Made by a program: the position numbers and the translations under genes | Part shown: piece after piece, positions 1 to 10,082 of the stretch | How the letters are laid out: every line of letters starts with the position of its first letter | Numbering within the stretch: the stretch's first letter is position 1 | The notes under the pieces: generated by a model | Told to the model about the DNA's origin: nothing | Databases searched by the model: none | Seen by the model: only the letters and a program-made list of their open reading frames with translations | Assembly: GCA_030374765.1 (NCBI GenBank) | Contig: JARGXX010000068.1 | Span: 1,302,001 to 1,366,000 of the forward strand | DNA: 64,000 nucleotides | Direction: 5' to 3' | DNA from: Agarophyton chilense | Taxonomy: Eukaryota; Rhodophyta; Florideophyceae; Gracilariales; Gracilariaceae

Positions 1-3
1 GAG

Positions 4-1466
4 ATGCACGAGCCCGATGGTCGTTTTCGTCAATCCCTGTGTTTCTTCTTTTCTTGGCACCAAGTGGAGTTTTACGACATAAGCGCCGACAAACGCCTTC
101 TGTTGTACCTCTCGCTTCCCCGCGAAGATGAGAACCAATGGGCCATGTATTGGCGTGTATCGCCACTCCTTTTGGTTCCCACGCCGTTCATGGTGGCGTA
201 CCACTCGTCCCAACTCATGGGCGATGACAATGACCGAAGATCGTGGCTGTCCTGGCAGGTACTCTTCGTTGAGTTCGGCGTGATGTCCCTTATGGCCTTT
301 CTGGATACCGCGAAGTACGGAATCCGTGGTCCGTTCGGATGATTGGAAGGTGTGGTACGATGAGAACATATCTGGTCCTGGACGTCGCCTAATCCCATTC
401 CTGGACATCATGATCCGTTTCCTAAGGAACCTTTGCATCCAGAATATCGTCCGTGGGACTCAGTTCGACGTTGAGGAGACCGAGGCCCTTTTGGATCACG
501 TCCTACAGGTAGAGTGGGGCAAGACTCCCGGGTTCCTTTGATATGACTGAAATACCGACTCATTCATGCCGATTCCGCTGCATCCTCAGCGTCGGGACGA
601 CGCTCGTGCCTATCCCTTCAAGCTTTTCAGAAATCAACCATCGGACATTCACAGGCGTAATGTTCCTGAATATTATCCGAAGGGCTTTGGTGTTGATCCT
701 CTCTGCTTCAAGCCTGATGTGGAAGCCAAGCCGTTGGTTTCTGCTCGTACGTCCGACGGAAAACCCTTCGGTGAAGATGGCTTCGTCCTACCCGTAGAGG
801 GCGTTCATCCTCCGGTCGAGTCCGCTGTGGTGTTCCCAACCGCTTCCCCTCCTCCAGCTCTTCTAGGCGCTGCTCCTTAGGATGACCTTTCTTATGAGCC
901 GCGCGTCGCCGAGGTGGATATCCCTCCTGGCGAGCTTACTGCCGAGGCTGCAAGTCCTGTAGGTGATGCGCTGGCTCAAACGTCCACTGGGGGCGTTGAC
1001 ATCGCTCTGTCCTCTTCGTTTCCACACTCTCCCGCTTTGGTAATGGCTGCGGCTCTGGATCTTCGTCATGTCTGCCGTACCGTTGGTATTACGGCCTCGA
1101 TGGACATTGCGATAGTGCTTTGAAAAGCCTGCTCCTGGGCGCGTCGCTCGGCGCGCTACGCCGCGATTGTCTAACAGGGTCAGGATCTCAAGACCGCTAT
1201 GGTCAATCTCCTGCAGCAGAATGCGCAGGTGATGTCCCAGTGGGTTACTGCCGACTTAAATGCCCGGTATGGTCTAAATTTTGAGTGATCGGGAGGCTTC
1301 CGATGGTGACAATAGTTCCTCAGATGAATCTACGCCGAAGAAGCGTGCTCGGCTCGCTGGGGCCGGTTCTGGTGGTCCAGTTGGTTTCTCGGGTCACCGT
1401 AGTCCTGGTTTCACCCCTGCAGGTTCCAATGAGGACGACGGAGTTACTCCTGCGGCGCCCCCGTGA
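4..1466 (+). pseudogene. Antisense ORF downstream of gypsy pol (element 1)
   Basis: Open stretches at 4-342, 326-541, 566-880, 914-1123 and 1281-1466 run antisense to element 1, in the env-like position between chromodomain and 3' LTR. The stretches from 326 to 1123 share one frame with a few stops. The product has no recognised domain. It has an aromatic/Pro-rich middle (NVPEYYPKGFG) and a Ser/Gly/Pro-rich tail with a basic patch (TPKKRARLAG) that could be a nuclear localisation signal. Colinear weak similarity to the antisense ORF of element 4 (28461-30095) is visible: a GPG-x-L-x-D block, a P-x-x-Y-x-P block and a Gly/Ser/Pro-rich end. Function unknown. Confidence 0.5.
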
Positions 1467-1673
1467 GTCCTGTTGGTGTTTGGAGCGCTTCTACGATTCT
1501 TGAGACCATGGTGAGGGCTGTTCTACCTCTGTTAGATGTCAATAAATTAATTCTTGTGCATTCCCAAGGTCGTTCTTGTATCTCAAACGCGGGTGCCCCG
1601 GGACGGCGTCCAATCTTGAAAGCGTCTCGGGTCTTCCTCAGGTGTCTACGAAGGACAGACCTTGTTCCCTGAT

Positions 1674-2350
1674 TCAGGAGCTACGAAGAACCGTCGTGCT
1701 CCGGCGAACCGTGGTGACGGGAGGCGGTTTGGGAGACGTTTTGGGATTATTCGGACCAATGGTTGCCCCCTCCTGAGGGCCGCGCTCCGAATGGCTGATT
1801 CTGCGCCAATAGCGGGCGATAAGTTTAGCAGGAATGGTTTGATGTTCTTGCCAAGTATCTTCCTCAGATGTGTAGCCGAACCAACGGACGCGATATTGCA
1901 TAGTTCCATCTTCTCCCATACCGGCGGAGATGATGCGCTCAATCACATATTCCGGTTGATGTTCATCCTCCGTAAGAAGAGTGTGGTCCAGAAGGGCGAA
2001 TCCATCGGAGTCAGTTAGGAGCGATGGCTCGTAGTAGTTGGCATTGACCATCGTGTCCGTGGGGCTAGTCGAGTCCTCGGAAACTGCCTTGGGAGGTGTG
2101 GGGACTTGAGCGTCGACCTGAGGTCGTGGTGCTTCCGTTGGGCCAGGGGGCTGGGATTTTGGTGGTCCGGAGGAACTGGGAGCTCGTATCACGCGGTCAA
2201 TAGACACGGTGTCCTGTACGCCGTCAATGAGCAACGTGATGGCGTGTTAATTGGCCTTGAGGACTTTGTATGGTCCCGTAGAGCGGGGTAAGATCTTCTG
2301 CGTAGTATCCTCAAGATCTTCACTGTTCTTTGGTGGCCGGTCCAGGTAAT
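1674..2350 (-). pseudogene. Pol C-terminus: GPY/F module and chromodomain (element 1)
   Basis: The minus strand from 2350 reads a GPYKVLK motif (integrase C-terminal GPY/F module) with one in-frame stop, then a Pro-rich linker. A chromodomain follows in the open frame 2234-1674: EYVIERII, then QYRVRWFGYTSEEDTW. These are the usual chromobox features, with aromatic residues at the start, in WFGY and at the closing W. In chromoviruses this domain binds methylated histone H3 and steers integration into heterochromatin. Its frame differs from that of the integrase core, so translation as one polyprotein would need repair. A basic tail follows the domain. Confidence 0.8.
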
Positions 2351-3139
2351 CTAGGTCTCCTTTCCCGAAAATCGGTGTGATCCAAACGGCTTGTCGAAAT
2401 TGCACTTGTAACGCCGTTGGGCTTTAGTTAGTACAGTTCTGGCCGATTGGGGAATGAAGTCAATGCGTCGGCGCCAGTAGCGCTTCGCCTGGGTCGGAGT
2501 CATTCCTTCCGTTTTGTCCTGGGGTATGATCAATTTCTGAAGGTCAACAGCTATCGGCGGCGGCGCTCTCGTTAGCGATAAGTTGAAAGGCATTGTCCCT
2601 GTGGAAGCGTGCACCTGCAAGTTGTAGGCATAAACCAGTGGCTCAACGTATTTGTCCCAGTCCAATTGGTGCTCCGAAACGTAGTGCGCCAATCGGTCCA
2701 GAAGGGTGCAGTTGAAGCGTTCGGCTTGGCCATTGGTCTGCGGGTGGTACGCCGGGGTGGTCACATGTTTGATACCTAAGGTAGCACAGACGTGTGAGAA
2801 GAATTTGGATACAAACTGGCTGCTGTTATCAGTAAGGAGATAGAGTGGCATGCCATATGGATATACCCGGTGCGACAAGAAGGCCGGGACGAGATCCGTG
2901 GCCGATGTCTTTCCTAGGGGCAGGGCTCGGGTAAGTTTGGTAAACCTATCAGTTATAACCAAAACAAACCGTTTCCCATGGGACAACTGAGGGGAAGGCC
3001 CAAGTATATCCATTGCGACAAGTTCCATTGGACCTGCGGCGGTGAAGAGGCTAAATTTGGCCTGATGGTTGGCGCGAAACCACTGCATCTGTGCGCACGA
3101 TGCACAACTCCGTGCGGTTTGCCATAGCTCCTGCGACAT
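2351..3139 (-). pseudogene. Integrase core, Ty3/gypsy (element 1)
   Basis: The reading frame carries the zinc-finger cysteines (CASCAQ) followed by the DDE core: D in VAMDILG, D in LLTDNSSQF, E in PQTNGQAERFN, at normal gypsy spacing. The catalytic triad is therefore intact. The histidine half of the HHCC finger lies in the preceding frame and is degraded: LYLAISLRLAGLPGG stands where conserved histidines are expected. A TAG at 3146-3148 separates it from RNase H, at a position where element 4 has Trp (FYWPAM). Confidence 0.85.
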
Positions 3140-3145
3140 TAGTGG

Positions 3146-4138
3146 CTAGTAGAAAATCTTCCTTAGGGTCTGGTACATTCGTCGGCCTCCAGGGAGACCA
3201 GCCAAGCGGAGGGAAATGGCGAGGTATAGGAATCGCGCCCTTAGCGAAGTTGGTATGACCCGCTGGAGTGCGCCATCCAGCGGTGAGCAGCGACATAGTA
3301 GTCCAAATCGGTCGTAGTCGAACTGGCATCCTGGGGTTCCTACCAATTTGGCTGTTTCCTTGCAGTATTCGTCTTCGACCTGCGCCTGTAGGAGTTCCTC
3401 AATAGCTATCGGGAGGAGTTCTTTTTCCTCCGGGGCTATCGCATTACCCTGAGGTGGTGCCGCATTTGGCGGTACTCTCTCCCAGTCCAATATGTATACT
3501 TCGTTGTCCTTTATCTCAGGATCCTCCGATTGCACCTTATCCATACGGTCATCTGTTTCCGTATAGTTCTGAGGTCCATCATCTGTAAAGGGGGTGGGAA
3601 TTAGTTCGTCCAATGGAGTGTCATCAGTTCCGTCAGTAATGATTCGCGACAGGGCATCTGCTGCCTGGTGCTTGATGCCTGGCATATAGGTTATCTCGTA
3701 GTCATATTCTGACAGCCCGAGGCGCCACCTAGCGAGGCGACTCGATGCATCGGTCATATTGAGTAGCCAGTGGCGTGAGTCATGGTCTGTTGTAATGGCA
3801 AATCTTGTTCCCTTGAGGTACGGACGGAGTGTCAATACGGACCATACGATGGCTAGACATTCCTTTTCGGTCATACTGTAGTTACGCTCCGCGCTGGTGA
3901 GCGTTCTGCTCTAGTAGCCAATAGGTCGGTAGTCCTTCGGTGACTCCTGTTCTTGTAGCCGTGCACAACCCACTTGGACATCAGAGGCATCTGTGTCCAG
4001 GACGAAAGTCCTATTGGGCTTTGGTAAGGCCAATAAGGGTGGGTTCAGCAATTTGTCCTTTGGGGTCTGAAGTGCTTCATACTGGTCGTCCGTAAGGGCT
4101 TAGAACTCCGAAGGTGTTCCCTTCCTCAGCATCGCGTT
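3146..4138 (-). pseudogene. RNase H and integrase N-terminus (element 1)
   Basis: Minus strand: LDTDASDVQVGCA (RNase H D), a TAG at 3911-3913 where WSRTL is expected, TEKECLAIVW, TDHDSRHWLL and QAADALSR, all hallmarks of the gypsy RNase H. The frame then runs through an acidic linker into the integrase zinc-finger region. At least one further stop lies between 3,914 and 4,138. RNase H would degrade the RNA template during reverse transcription. The tether between RNase H and integrase is Glu/Asp-rich. Confidence 0.8.
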
Positions 4139-5176
4139 TCAAGGGGCCGAGATCTTGGCAAACCCTTGGACGAACCGTCGGGAAACGTTTAACAGGCCCA
4201 CGAAGGATTGTAGTTCTGTGTGTGTCCTAGAAGGCTCAGCCTGGCGAATCGCATTTGTTGTCCGTGTCGCCACCTTTAGCTTTCCTGGGAGGACGACGTG
4301 ACCGAGATAGCTCACTGAGGCCTGGGGGAAAGCGCATTTGCGTGGTTTTAGTGTCACTCCAGCGTCCTGTAGTATTGTTAGCACCTTCTTAACGTGGCGA
4401 AAGTGTTCCTTTAAGGTCCCTGAGAAGATTTTAACGTCATCCAAATAGACCAGAGCGAACTTCCATTTGACTCTGGACAGTATAATGTCCAGTACCAGTT
4501 GGAAAGTGGCTGGTGAATTCTTCAAACGGAAAGGCATACGAGAAAATCTAAACAGAGCTTCATGGGTGGAAAAAGTTGTGAGCGCTCTCGCGTCTTCGGC
4601 CAAAAGAATTTGCCAATATCCCCAGTTGACGTCCAATGTGGTAAATACGACAGCTTCGCCTAATGAATCCAGACAGTCGTCCATGGGGGGTATCGGGTAT
4701 GAGTCCCTCTTGGTTACTGCGTTCAGCTTCCTGTAGTCGACACAGAACCTGACGGAGCCATCTTTCTTTGCCATGAGGACAAGGAGACTTGCCCATTCGG
4801 ATTGGTTTGGAGGCGCCGGCTCGATGACTTGAGCTTTGCGCATCTTGTCCATTTGGTCGGCGACAATCTCTCTACCCTCAAGGTCTGTACGGTATAGATG
4901 CTGGAGCTGTGGGCTAGCATCATCCTGAAGGTCAATGCGGTGTGTAGTGGCACTGATTGTGCCCAATCTACCTGACCACATGGTCTGGTATTCCCTGAGG
5001 AGATCAAGTACCTGGGGCCTGTAGGATTCGAATTCTGCGCCGATAGCGACCGTCCCTTCCCAAGAGTCGACGTTCTCGTCGGGAGTTGGCGTCGCAAGGT
5101 TATCCATTTGGGCTTCGATAATGGCGAAGGGCACGTGTAGATTGATACAAATCACTGTAACTTTAGGTAACCGCAC
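4139..5176 (-). pseudogene. Reverse transcriptase (element 1)
   Basis: 345 codons open. The motifs are in order: VIEPAPPNQSEWASLLVLM (entry to the RT fold), FCVDYRKLN, TTLDVNWGYWQI (catalytic D), MPFRLKNSPATFQ and LVYLDDVKIFS (YLDD active site), then YLGH and the connection region with LQSFVGLL. The catalytic aspartates are kept, although several core positions are odd: RLKNSPATF for the usual GLTNAPATF and ALTTFSTHEALFRF for the usual KTAFxTxxGLYEF. It belongs to one pol frame with the protease upstream, interrupted by a stop just after 5216. Confidence 0.88.
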
Positions 5177-5215
5177 GGGTTTATCTCGAAAGTTGCTGAT
5201 TATGACCGAGAATGA

Positions 5216-5755
5216 TCATTTAGGGTGGATGTCCATTACTCCATTGGCCATCAAGGTAAGGTGCTTCAGAACCGTTTTCCGGTGGTTCTGAATCGTTACG
5301 ACCCCTGAGGACTGGGAATGGACAGATACAGGGGTTTGGGTCATCAGGGTTATCGTTATGGCCTTTGACAAGCGAACCTTATCGGACTTCGTGATTTCGG
5401 AGACAAATGCTTGTTTGCGGTTCGCTTCTGGCCCTGGGGCGGAACCAGTTATGGAGATGGAAGGTGCGCGGGAATAAGCGACTTTCTTAAGGCCTGGATA
5501 AATGGCCTTGGTGTATCGATCGATAAAAGAGGTCCCTAGGATTGCCTCAGCGCCCAAGTTAGGATACACAAGAAACCACGTGCGGATTATGAAGTTTCCT
5601 ACCTGGAGGTAAAGTGGTACTATCCCTTCAATGTCCATTGGCCTACGTGATGCATTGGTATTCCTTGGGGGTTTCCTTGCCTGAACGAAATCTTGCCACC
5701 CCAGTGGGATCAGCTTAGGATGGACGAGGTTGGGGCCTGCGCCTGTGTCCAACAC
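5216..5755 (-). pseudogene. Aspartic protease and protease-RT linker (element 1)
   Basis: It starts at the active-site loop MLDTGAGPNLVHP and continues with AEAILGTSFIDRY, the flap/second half of a retropepsin. The C-terminal half is a linker ending MANGVMDIHPK, equivalent to LALANGVVSVEPDKP in element 4. A retropepsin would mature Gag-Pol. The DTG triad is present. The true start would lie upstream in a gag-pol fusion, because an ORF beginning at the catalytic loop cannot fold. Confidence 0.8.
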
Positions 5756-6015
5756 AGCTGTGGTCCTTCAAGAATTGTTGGAACGAAGTCCTACGGTTAC
5801 TCGAACTTTATCGTTCTCTTTCCTGAGGGTACAGGCGGGATCGTTACTGTGCTCCAATTGTTGTTCATCTTGAGTGGTTTATTATTGGTGGTTCGTATTG
5901 GAAGGTGAGGAGCTCTTTGGCTCTTGACCGTCCAACAGGTTGAGGCAGGGGCTTATAGAGGGAGGATTTGACTCGAGTCGTCCCTCTAGGAGTTGTCCGA
6001 TAGGGTTTCCGTTTC

Positions 6016-6310
6016 TTATTGAGGATAGGATGCTTCCACGGCGTCGTCTGTAGGATCTACAATGGCGTGGACCAGGGGGGCTTTGATTGGATTATCCGGA
6101 GGCGTGGCATTTCGTGAGTTTCCAGGGGTCCCTGTGGTTCGTTTCTGTGCCCTGTTATACATTCTTTCGGATCTCCGCACCCGGTAATTCTCTTCCCTTA
6201 GGGCTAGGAGGGTTTTACGTGCGTCCTCAAGCAGATACCTCGTACAGTCACAAGGTTGGGTCACTGACAGGCAGAGGAAGCAGGCCCTTGGGGAGCGAAC
6301 AAAAACGTAC
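6016..6310 (-). pseudogene. Gag C-terminal zinc-knuckle remnant (element 1)
   Basis: Minus strand reads CFLCLSVTQPCDC, a degraded CCHC knuckle with Gln where His is expected. LLALREENYRVRRSERMYN follows, matching the segment after the knuckle in element 4 (YEALTPEEKARVPSRSYE). No ATG opens this piece: in-frame codons continue upstream to about 6,310, where similarity is lost. It shows that element 1 had its own gag and that its 5' portion was removed at the junction with element 2. Confidence 0.6.
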
Positions 6311-6399
6311 TTTGGTGCAGAAAAAAAGAATACTTGGGTGTGGGTGGTCCAGTGGTCGCTGTAGTTCCCTGGGAGGTATATGATGGGGGCCTAGACGGA

Positions 6400-6788
6400 G
6401 GAGCACTGAAATTGACAGCGAGAACATCTCCCGAATCGGCGTAATGGAGCGATGCATCCATGTACGACTCCGTGGAGCTAACCAAATCTAACGTAATTAG
6501 TCGACTCCGAGGGCGGATTTCTTCGACAAATCTGTCACAATAATCACATCCCAGAACAACTGGTGCAACCAGGGACTTGCAGACACTAAAACTCACCTTC
6601 ACTAAAAAGTGTCCGAGTCGAACGAGCAACTTCACTGTTCCAAGTGTTCTCACTGCATTCCTATTAGCATTCCGGATATCCGGCAACGAATCGTAACGAA
6701 TTCGTTCCTGATCGCTGGGTCCTTGTTCAAAGATCCGTATAAAGTTCGATCTGGCGCCTGTATCAAGTACTCCCAGGCGACGGGTCAA
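6400..6788 (-). pseudogene. Aspartic protease, truncated (element 2)
   Basis: GVLDTGARSNFIRIFEQG contains the DTG active site. It is followed by LLVRLGHFLVKVSFSV and VVLGCDYCDRFVEEIRPRSR, matching LGCDFCDRFVEAIRPRNR in element 4 almost residue for residue. Similarity to the other gypsy copies ends soon after this block, and the remaining open frame to 6261 (Pro/Ser/Thr-rich) overlaps the junction with element 1. Upstream, about 420 bases separate it from the gag end. Confidence 0.75.
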
Positions 6789-7210
6789 TAGATCCTTGTC
6801 CGAGACGGTGTCCGTTTAAACTTTATAGTTTCTCTATTGCATAATCATAATAAAGAATTTCCCGTTTCGACGGACAAGTATAACTTCTCCAAGAACGATC
6901 GAGTTCACAGTCAAACTGTACTCGCTTTCCAACGAACGGATTCAATCCGACAGAATGTGATGAGTCCTCATCAGTACCTTGCGTTTCCAAGCGCGGGAAC
7001 AAAGAGGCCGGTACTCTCTGGTCGGCTCTACTCGATGGAATAGGTCTGGTTTCCTAGGGGTTCCCTCTCTTAGCTTCCCGGCTGAGGCGGGTCGTCCGCC
7101 CTTGGGGCGTTGCTTCCAACTTGCGGATTAGCCAGTGGTGATTCAGTGTTCTGAATCACTGAAGCTTCAGATTGGCGTCCAGGATGGTAGCTAAGCTATG
7201 CTTTCACCTT

Positions 7211-9259
7211 CTAATATGTACCATTCGGCACACGGGTTCTTTCCACCACAGAAAGAGTCTCGTAATTCGTGAGGACGAGATCTAAATCCTTTGCCAGAAG
7301 GGTACATTCTGAGACGGATGATGACGGCCATAGCACGGATAGCATATTAACGCTTAACGGCGTTATGCCGACATCGGTTGTGATCGATACGCTGTTTTCG
7401 TTTCCATCCATTCATGTTTTCTATTCTTGAATTCTCCCTCCGGGGGTTTGATGTATGCCCTGGGTACTGGTCGTCTGCCCTCCATAGGCATTAGAGCTTC
7501 TTCTTCATGCGATTCTGAGTGAGGTAGATTCTCTGTGGGCCCCGATGAGCGCCAATAGTCCATAAGTTGAATAGCATCGTGTTGCGATTGGTTTTCGTGT
7601 CTAGCGAACGACAACTCTTGAAAGTAACCTGGAGATTTCATGTGGAACACATTCCGAGTGGGTTTCGCTGCTTGATTGCGTCTTTCCTCTGCTTTGGATG
7701 CACAAAGCGTTATGTTGTTCCGCGTAACTCTGCAAGGTCTTAGCAAGTCACCTTTAGCTTGCGCAAACTTAACCAACTCCAGAAATGGGGTTCCCTCATG
7801 CTTCTCTCGAAATCGAGCAACTAGATTTTTTGATAGGGGGATCGAGCCCATCGATGAACAAAGTAATCTTTTCCTCTGTCGAGTGAAAGTTTCCACAGCG
7901 CGTGGCCATTTTGTTAAGCCTGGAGCTGTACTCTGCTTCTCCCTCCCCAAGTTTCTGGGTTACATCACGAAGATCCAAGATAGCCTGTTGGATTGCATTT
8001 GACGTCCCATAGCTTCGCAGTAAGTACTAAACCGCCTCCGGCCAGGATGTTACACCTCCTTCGTCAGCTGTCAGGGATCCGCGAACGGAACGATATTGCT
8101 CAGCCGCAAGACCCGTCAAGAAATGTGGTAATGAAACCCAAGCTTGAGGCTCACTCATTTCTAAGGTGTCTGCCTCGGCAACGAAACGAGTAAGGAACTC
8201 GATAAAGAGAAAGTCTGTTTTTCCATCGAAGACTAGATTATTCATTCCAATCTTCAACCACCTAATGTGGTCCTTAGCATTTGCTGTTTCGCGACCCGAT
8301 AGCTTCTTTCCTCCTCTCTTTAGAAGATAAAAAGTGTGGTCCAGAACCTTCCGATACAATGGATTCGTATTAGAAATTGGCCGGAGACGCTTTTATTTAG
8401 GACCTTTCTTCCTTAATAGCCAAGAAGACTTGTTTCTCTTCCTAGAACGGGAACTACGATGATCATCATCACTGGAATCGTCAGTGGACGTATTTGAAGA
8501 GACAGACTCGTCAGAACTTGAGTTCTCATCCTCCGATCCTGATAAATCATCACTAGTGTCCGGCTTGGACTTTCGCTTCTTGCGACGTCTCAACTTCGAT
8601 TTCTTCGAACGCTTTTCCCTCAAGGGAATTTCATTTTTGTCTCTCACGACTTGGGTAGCAGTAGTCTACGCATTCATCACTGCCTACAGGCGTTCCAGAC
8701 GAGGGTTAAATAGAGTGAGGATTTCCTCAACGTCAACGGTGAGGCCCGGTAAAGCCTCCGGAGCATTACTATGCCTCTCCATTACTTGGTTCAAATCCTC
8801 TCGCAGGGTTCTCACAACCGCAGACATCAGGTTGGTTTCTTCTCGACGAGCGAGTACGCCTTGATTTTGGCGCAAGCGCTCGACATCCTCCGTAATGACC
8901 GTTATATGCGATTGCAATCCAATGATTCGCTGACGATAGGCGTTTGACTCAGATTTGAGACTAATCTTCTGAGCGCGTAAATCATTTTCTCCAGCAGGGG
9001 TTACGACTTGTTGGTCTCTAAGTTCATTATGGGAACCATCGGCCTCTGTGGTTTGATCAATAGCCAACTCCACGGGCTTGGGTACATCTGACAGATCTCG
9101 TCCATCGGTTACCGAACGAGAGCGTGTCATTGCCTGAAGGTAGAGTCGCTTTCCGGCTTCTGTAGATGAGGCAAGCCTCGGTCGCGGACGTAGGTTTGAA
9201 GGACACCGGGCACCAGTATTAGACTGGGTCTTCTTTTTTGGCATTCCGAACAAATCCAA
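7211..9259 (-). pseudogene. Gag polyprotein, broken (element 2)
   Basis: 9259-8684 encodes a basic N-terminus and a predicted coiled coil (RQRIIGLQSHITVITEDVER). 8647-8393 is a Lys-rich then Ser/Asp/Glu-rich hinge (KSKLRRRKKRKSKPDTSDD). 8359-7796 is the capsid-like core, with FLTRFVAEADTLEMSE and SLTADEGGVTSWPEAV matching element 4 (FLARFFQEADILGMSE, SEGGVTCWPEAV). A frameshift near 7,830 leads into FREKHEGTPFLELVKFAQAKGD. Near 7,330 a zinc knuckle survives as CYPCYGRHHPSQNV, with the last Cys lost, in a different frame. Gag would package element RNA. Confidence 0.8.
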
Positions 9260-9439
9260 TGTTCGGAGACGAAATAATTGAGGTCTTCAATTGAATACGA
9301 CAGCGTAGATAACTATGGAACTCCGTAAGAGCTGGACGTGTTTGCAAACCGTTCACGAGATTTTGTTCCACTCGAATCCAATATCGTTATCGATTCCACG
9401 TTCCAGGAGCGAAATATTTGGAGTAGCCAACCACAGTGT

Positions 9440-9457
9440 TTCTAAGTCGGCAGACCA
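9440..9457 (-). promoter_or_regulatory. Minus-strand primer binding site (element 2)
   Basis: TGGTCTGCCGACTTAGAA on the minus strand, starting two bases after a possible LTR end (..TTCA). The sequence differs at one position from the site in element 4 and at two from that in element 3. TGG pairs with the CCA end of a tRNA. Confidence 0.65.
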
Positions 9458-9459
9458 CT

Positions 9460-9610
9460 TGAAGTATCCGCTCTAACGGAGAGAGCAAACACCTGCGACC
9501 ATGTTCAGGACTGTGTGGAGGAGCGATGATAACGGTTGAGCCCTGTAAGCCGCCGAGCCCTGAAGGATCTTGCAGATGACACGTGGACGGGTCGACCTCA
9601 GTTGGACTCA
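9460..9610 (-). repeat. Possible truncated 5' LTR (element 2)
   Basis: Bounded on the minus strand by TG (9610-9609) and ..TTCA (9460), directly before the primer site. At ~150 bp it is far shorter than the 915 bp LTR of element 4, so it is either truncated or a different LTR family. No second copy exists in the window to confirm the ends. Confidence 0.35.
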
Positions 9611-9958
9611 TGTAGATTTTTAATTTATTTTAATTAGTGTAATAGATTTGCATTACAGTGCCAGGGAGATCTCAGTGGCTCGCCAGTACTATTTACTTGG
9701 CTCGAGTGACGCTTCTCCCTTAGAGTACGGTAGGCACCGTTAGGATACTAAATAACCCCCTTTGGTATATTAGTTCCACCCTTTCGTCTTCAAGCCATCG
9801 TTTCGGTAGCTCCAACCTGTAGGACTACGCAGTAAACGCCCGCCTATTGCACCAAGTACTCTGAAAGTGCCACCGTCAAGTATTCGAACCTTAGGACCCT
9901 TTTAACACGCTATCATTGGTCGAGACCCGTACGCTGACCCTCCCGTCATTGCGTTACA
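9611..9958 (+). repeat. Candidate 5' LTR (element 3)
   Basis: Begins TGTAGATTTTTAA, sharing its first six bases with the element 4 LTR (TGTAGAGCAACG), and ends ..GCGTTACA three bases before a primer site. No matching 3' LTR is found after 16,080, so the boundaries are inferred from TG..CA and primer-site position only. Confidence 0.4.
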
Positions 9959-9961
9959 TTT

Positions 9962-9979
9962 TGGTCTTACGACTTAGAA
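9962..9979 (+). promoter_or_regulatory. Minus-strand primer binding site (element 3)
   Basis: TGGTCTTACGACTTAGAA, beginning with the TGG that pairs with a tRNA CCA end. It matches the sites at 20480 and 9457 (minus) except for two bases in the acceptor part. Position is between the presumed LTR end and gag. Confidence 0.65.
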
Positions 9980-10082
9980 ACCTTAGGAATAATTGAACGG
10001 ACCACTGGAGCGAAGAATTATCCGGATTCTAACCTTTGGTTTAATTCCCCAACGGACCAGAAGTACAGAAGCAACCGCCATT

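Larger units (their letters stand above)
1..6400 (-). mobile_element. Ty3/gypsy chromovirus, partial (element 1)
   Basis: Minus-strand order is gag zinc-knuckle remnant, protease, reverse transcriptase, RNase H, integrase, GPY/F module and chromodomain, which is the Ty3/gypsy chromovirus order. No LTR is visible. The 3' LTR would lie before base 1, and the 5' end is lost where the element abuts another gypsy element near 6,400. Pol is interrupted by several stops and frame changes, so this copy is dead. Downstream of pol the opposite strand carries an ORF set (4-1466). The 6,400 boundary is approximate: it is set by where the neighbouring protease homology stops and this element's zinc knuckle begins. 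Confidence 0.9.
6400..9610 (-). mobile_element. Ty3/gypsy element, 5' part only (element 2)
   Basis: Minus strand: possible LTR remnant (9610-9460), tRNA primer site (9457-9440), gag (9259-7211) and protease (6788 to about 6400). It then stops abruptly against the gag remnant of element 1, which lies in the same orientation. All of RT to chromodomain is missing. The gag resembles that of element 4 in layout: N-terminal coiled coil, Lys/Ser/acid-rich hinge, then capsid-like core. Confidence 0.85.

Noticed and set aside
8484-8864. 126-codon plus-strand ORF
   Set aside because: Shadow of the Ser/Asp/Lys-rich gag hinge on the other strand.
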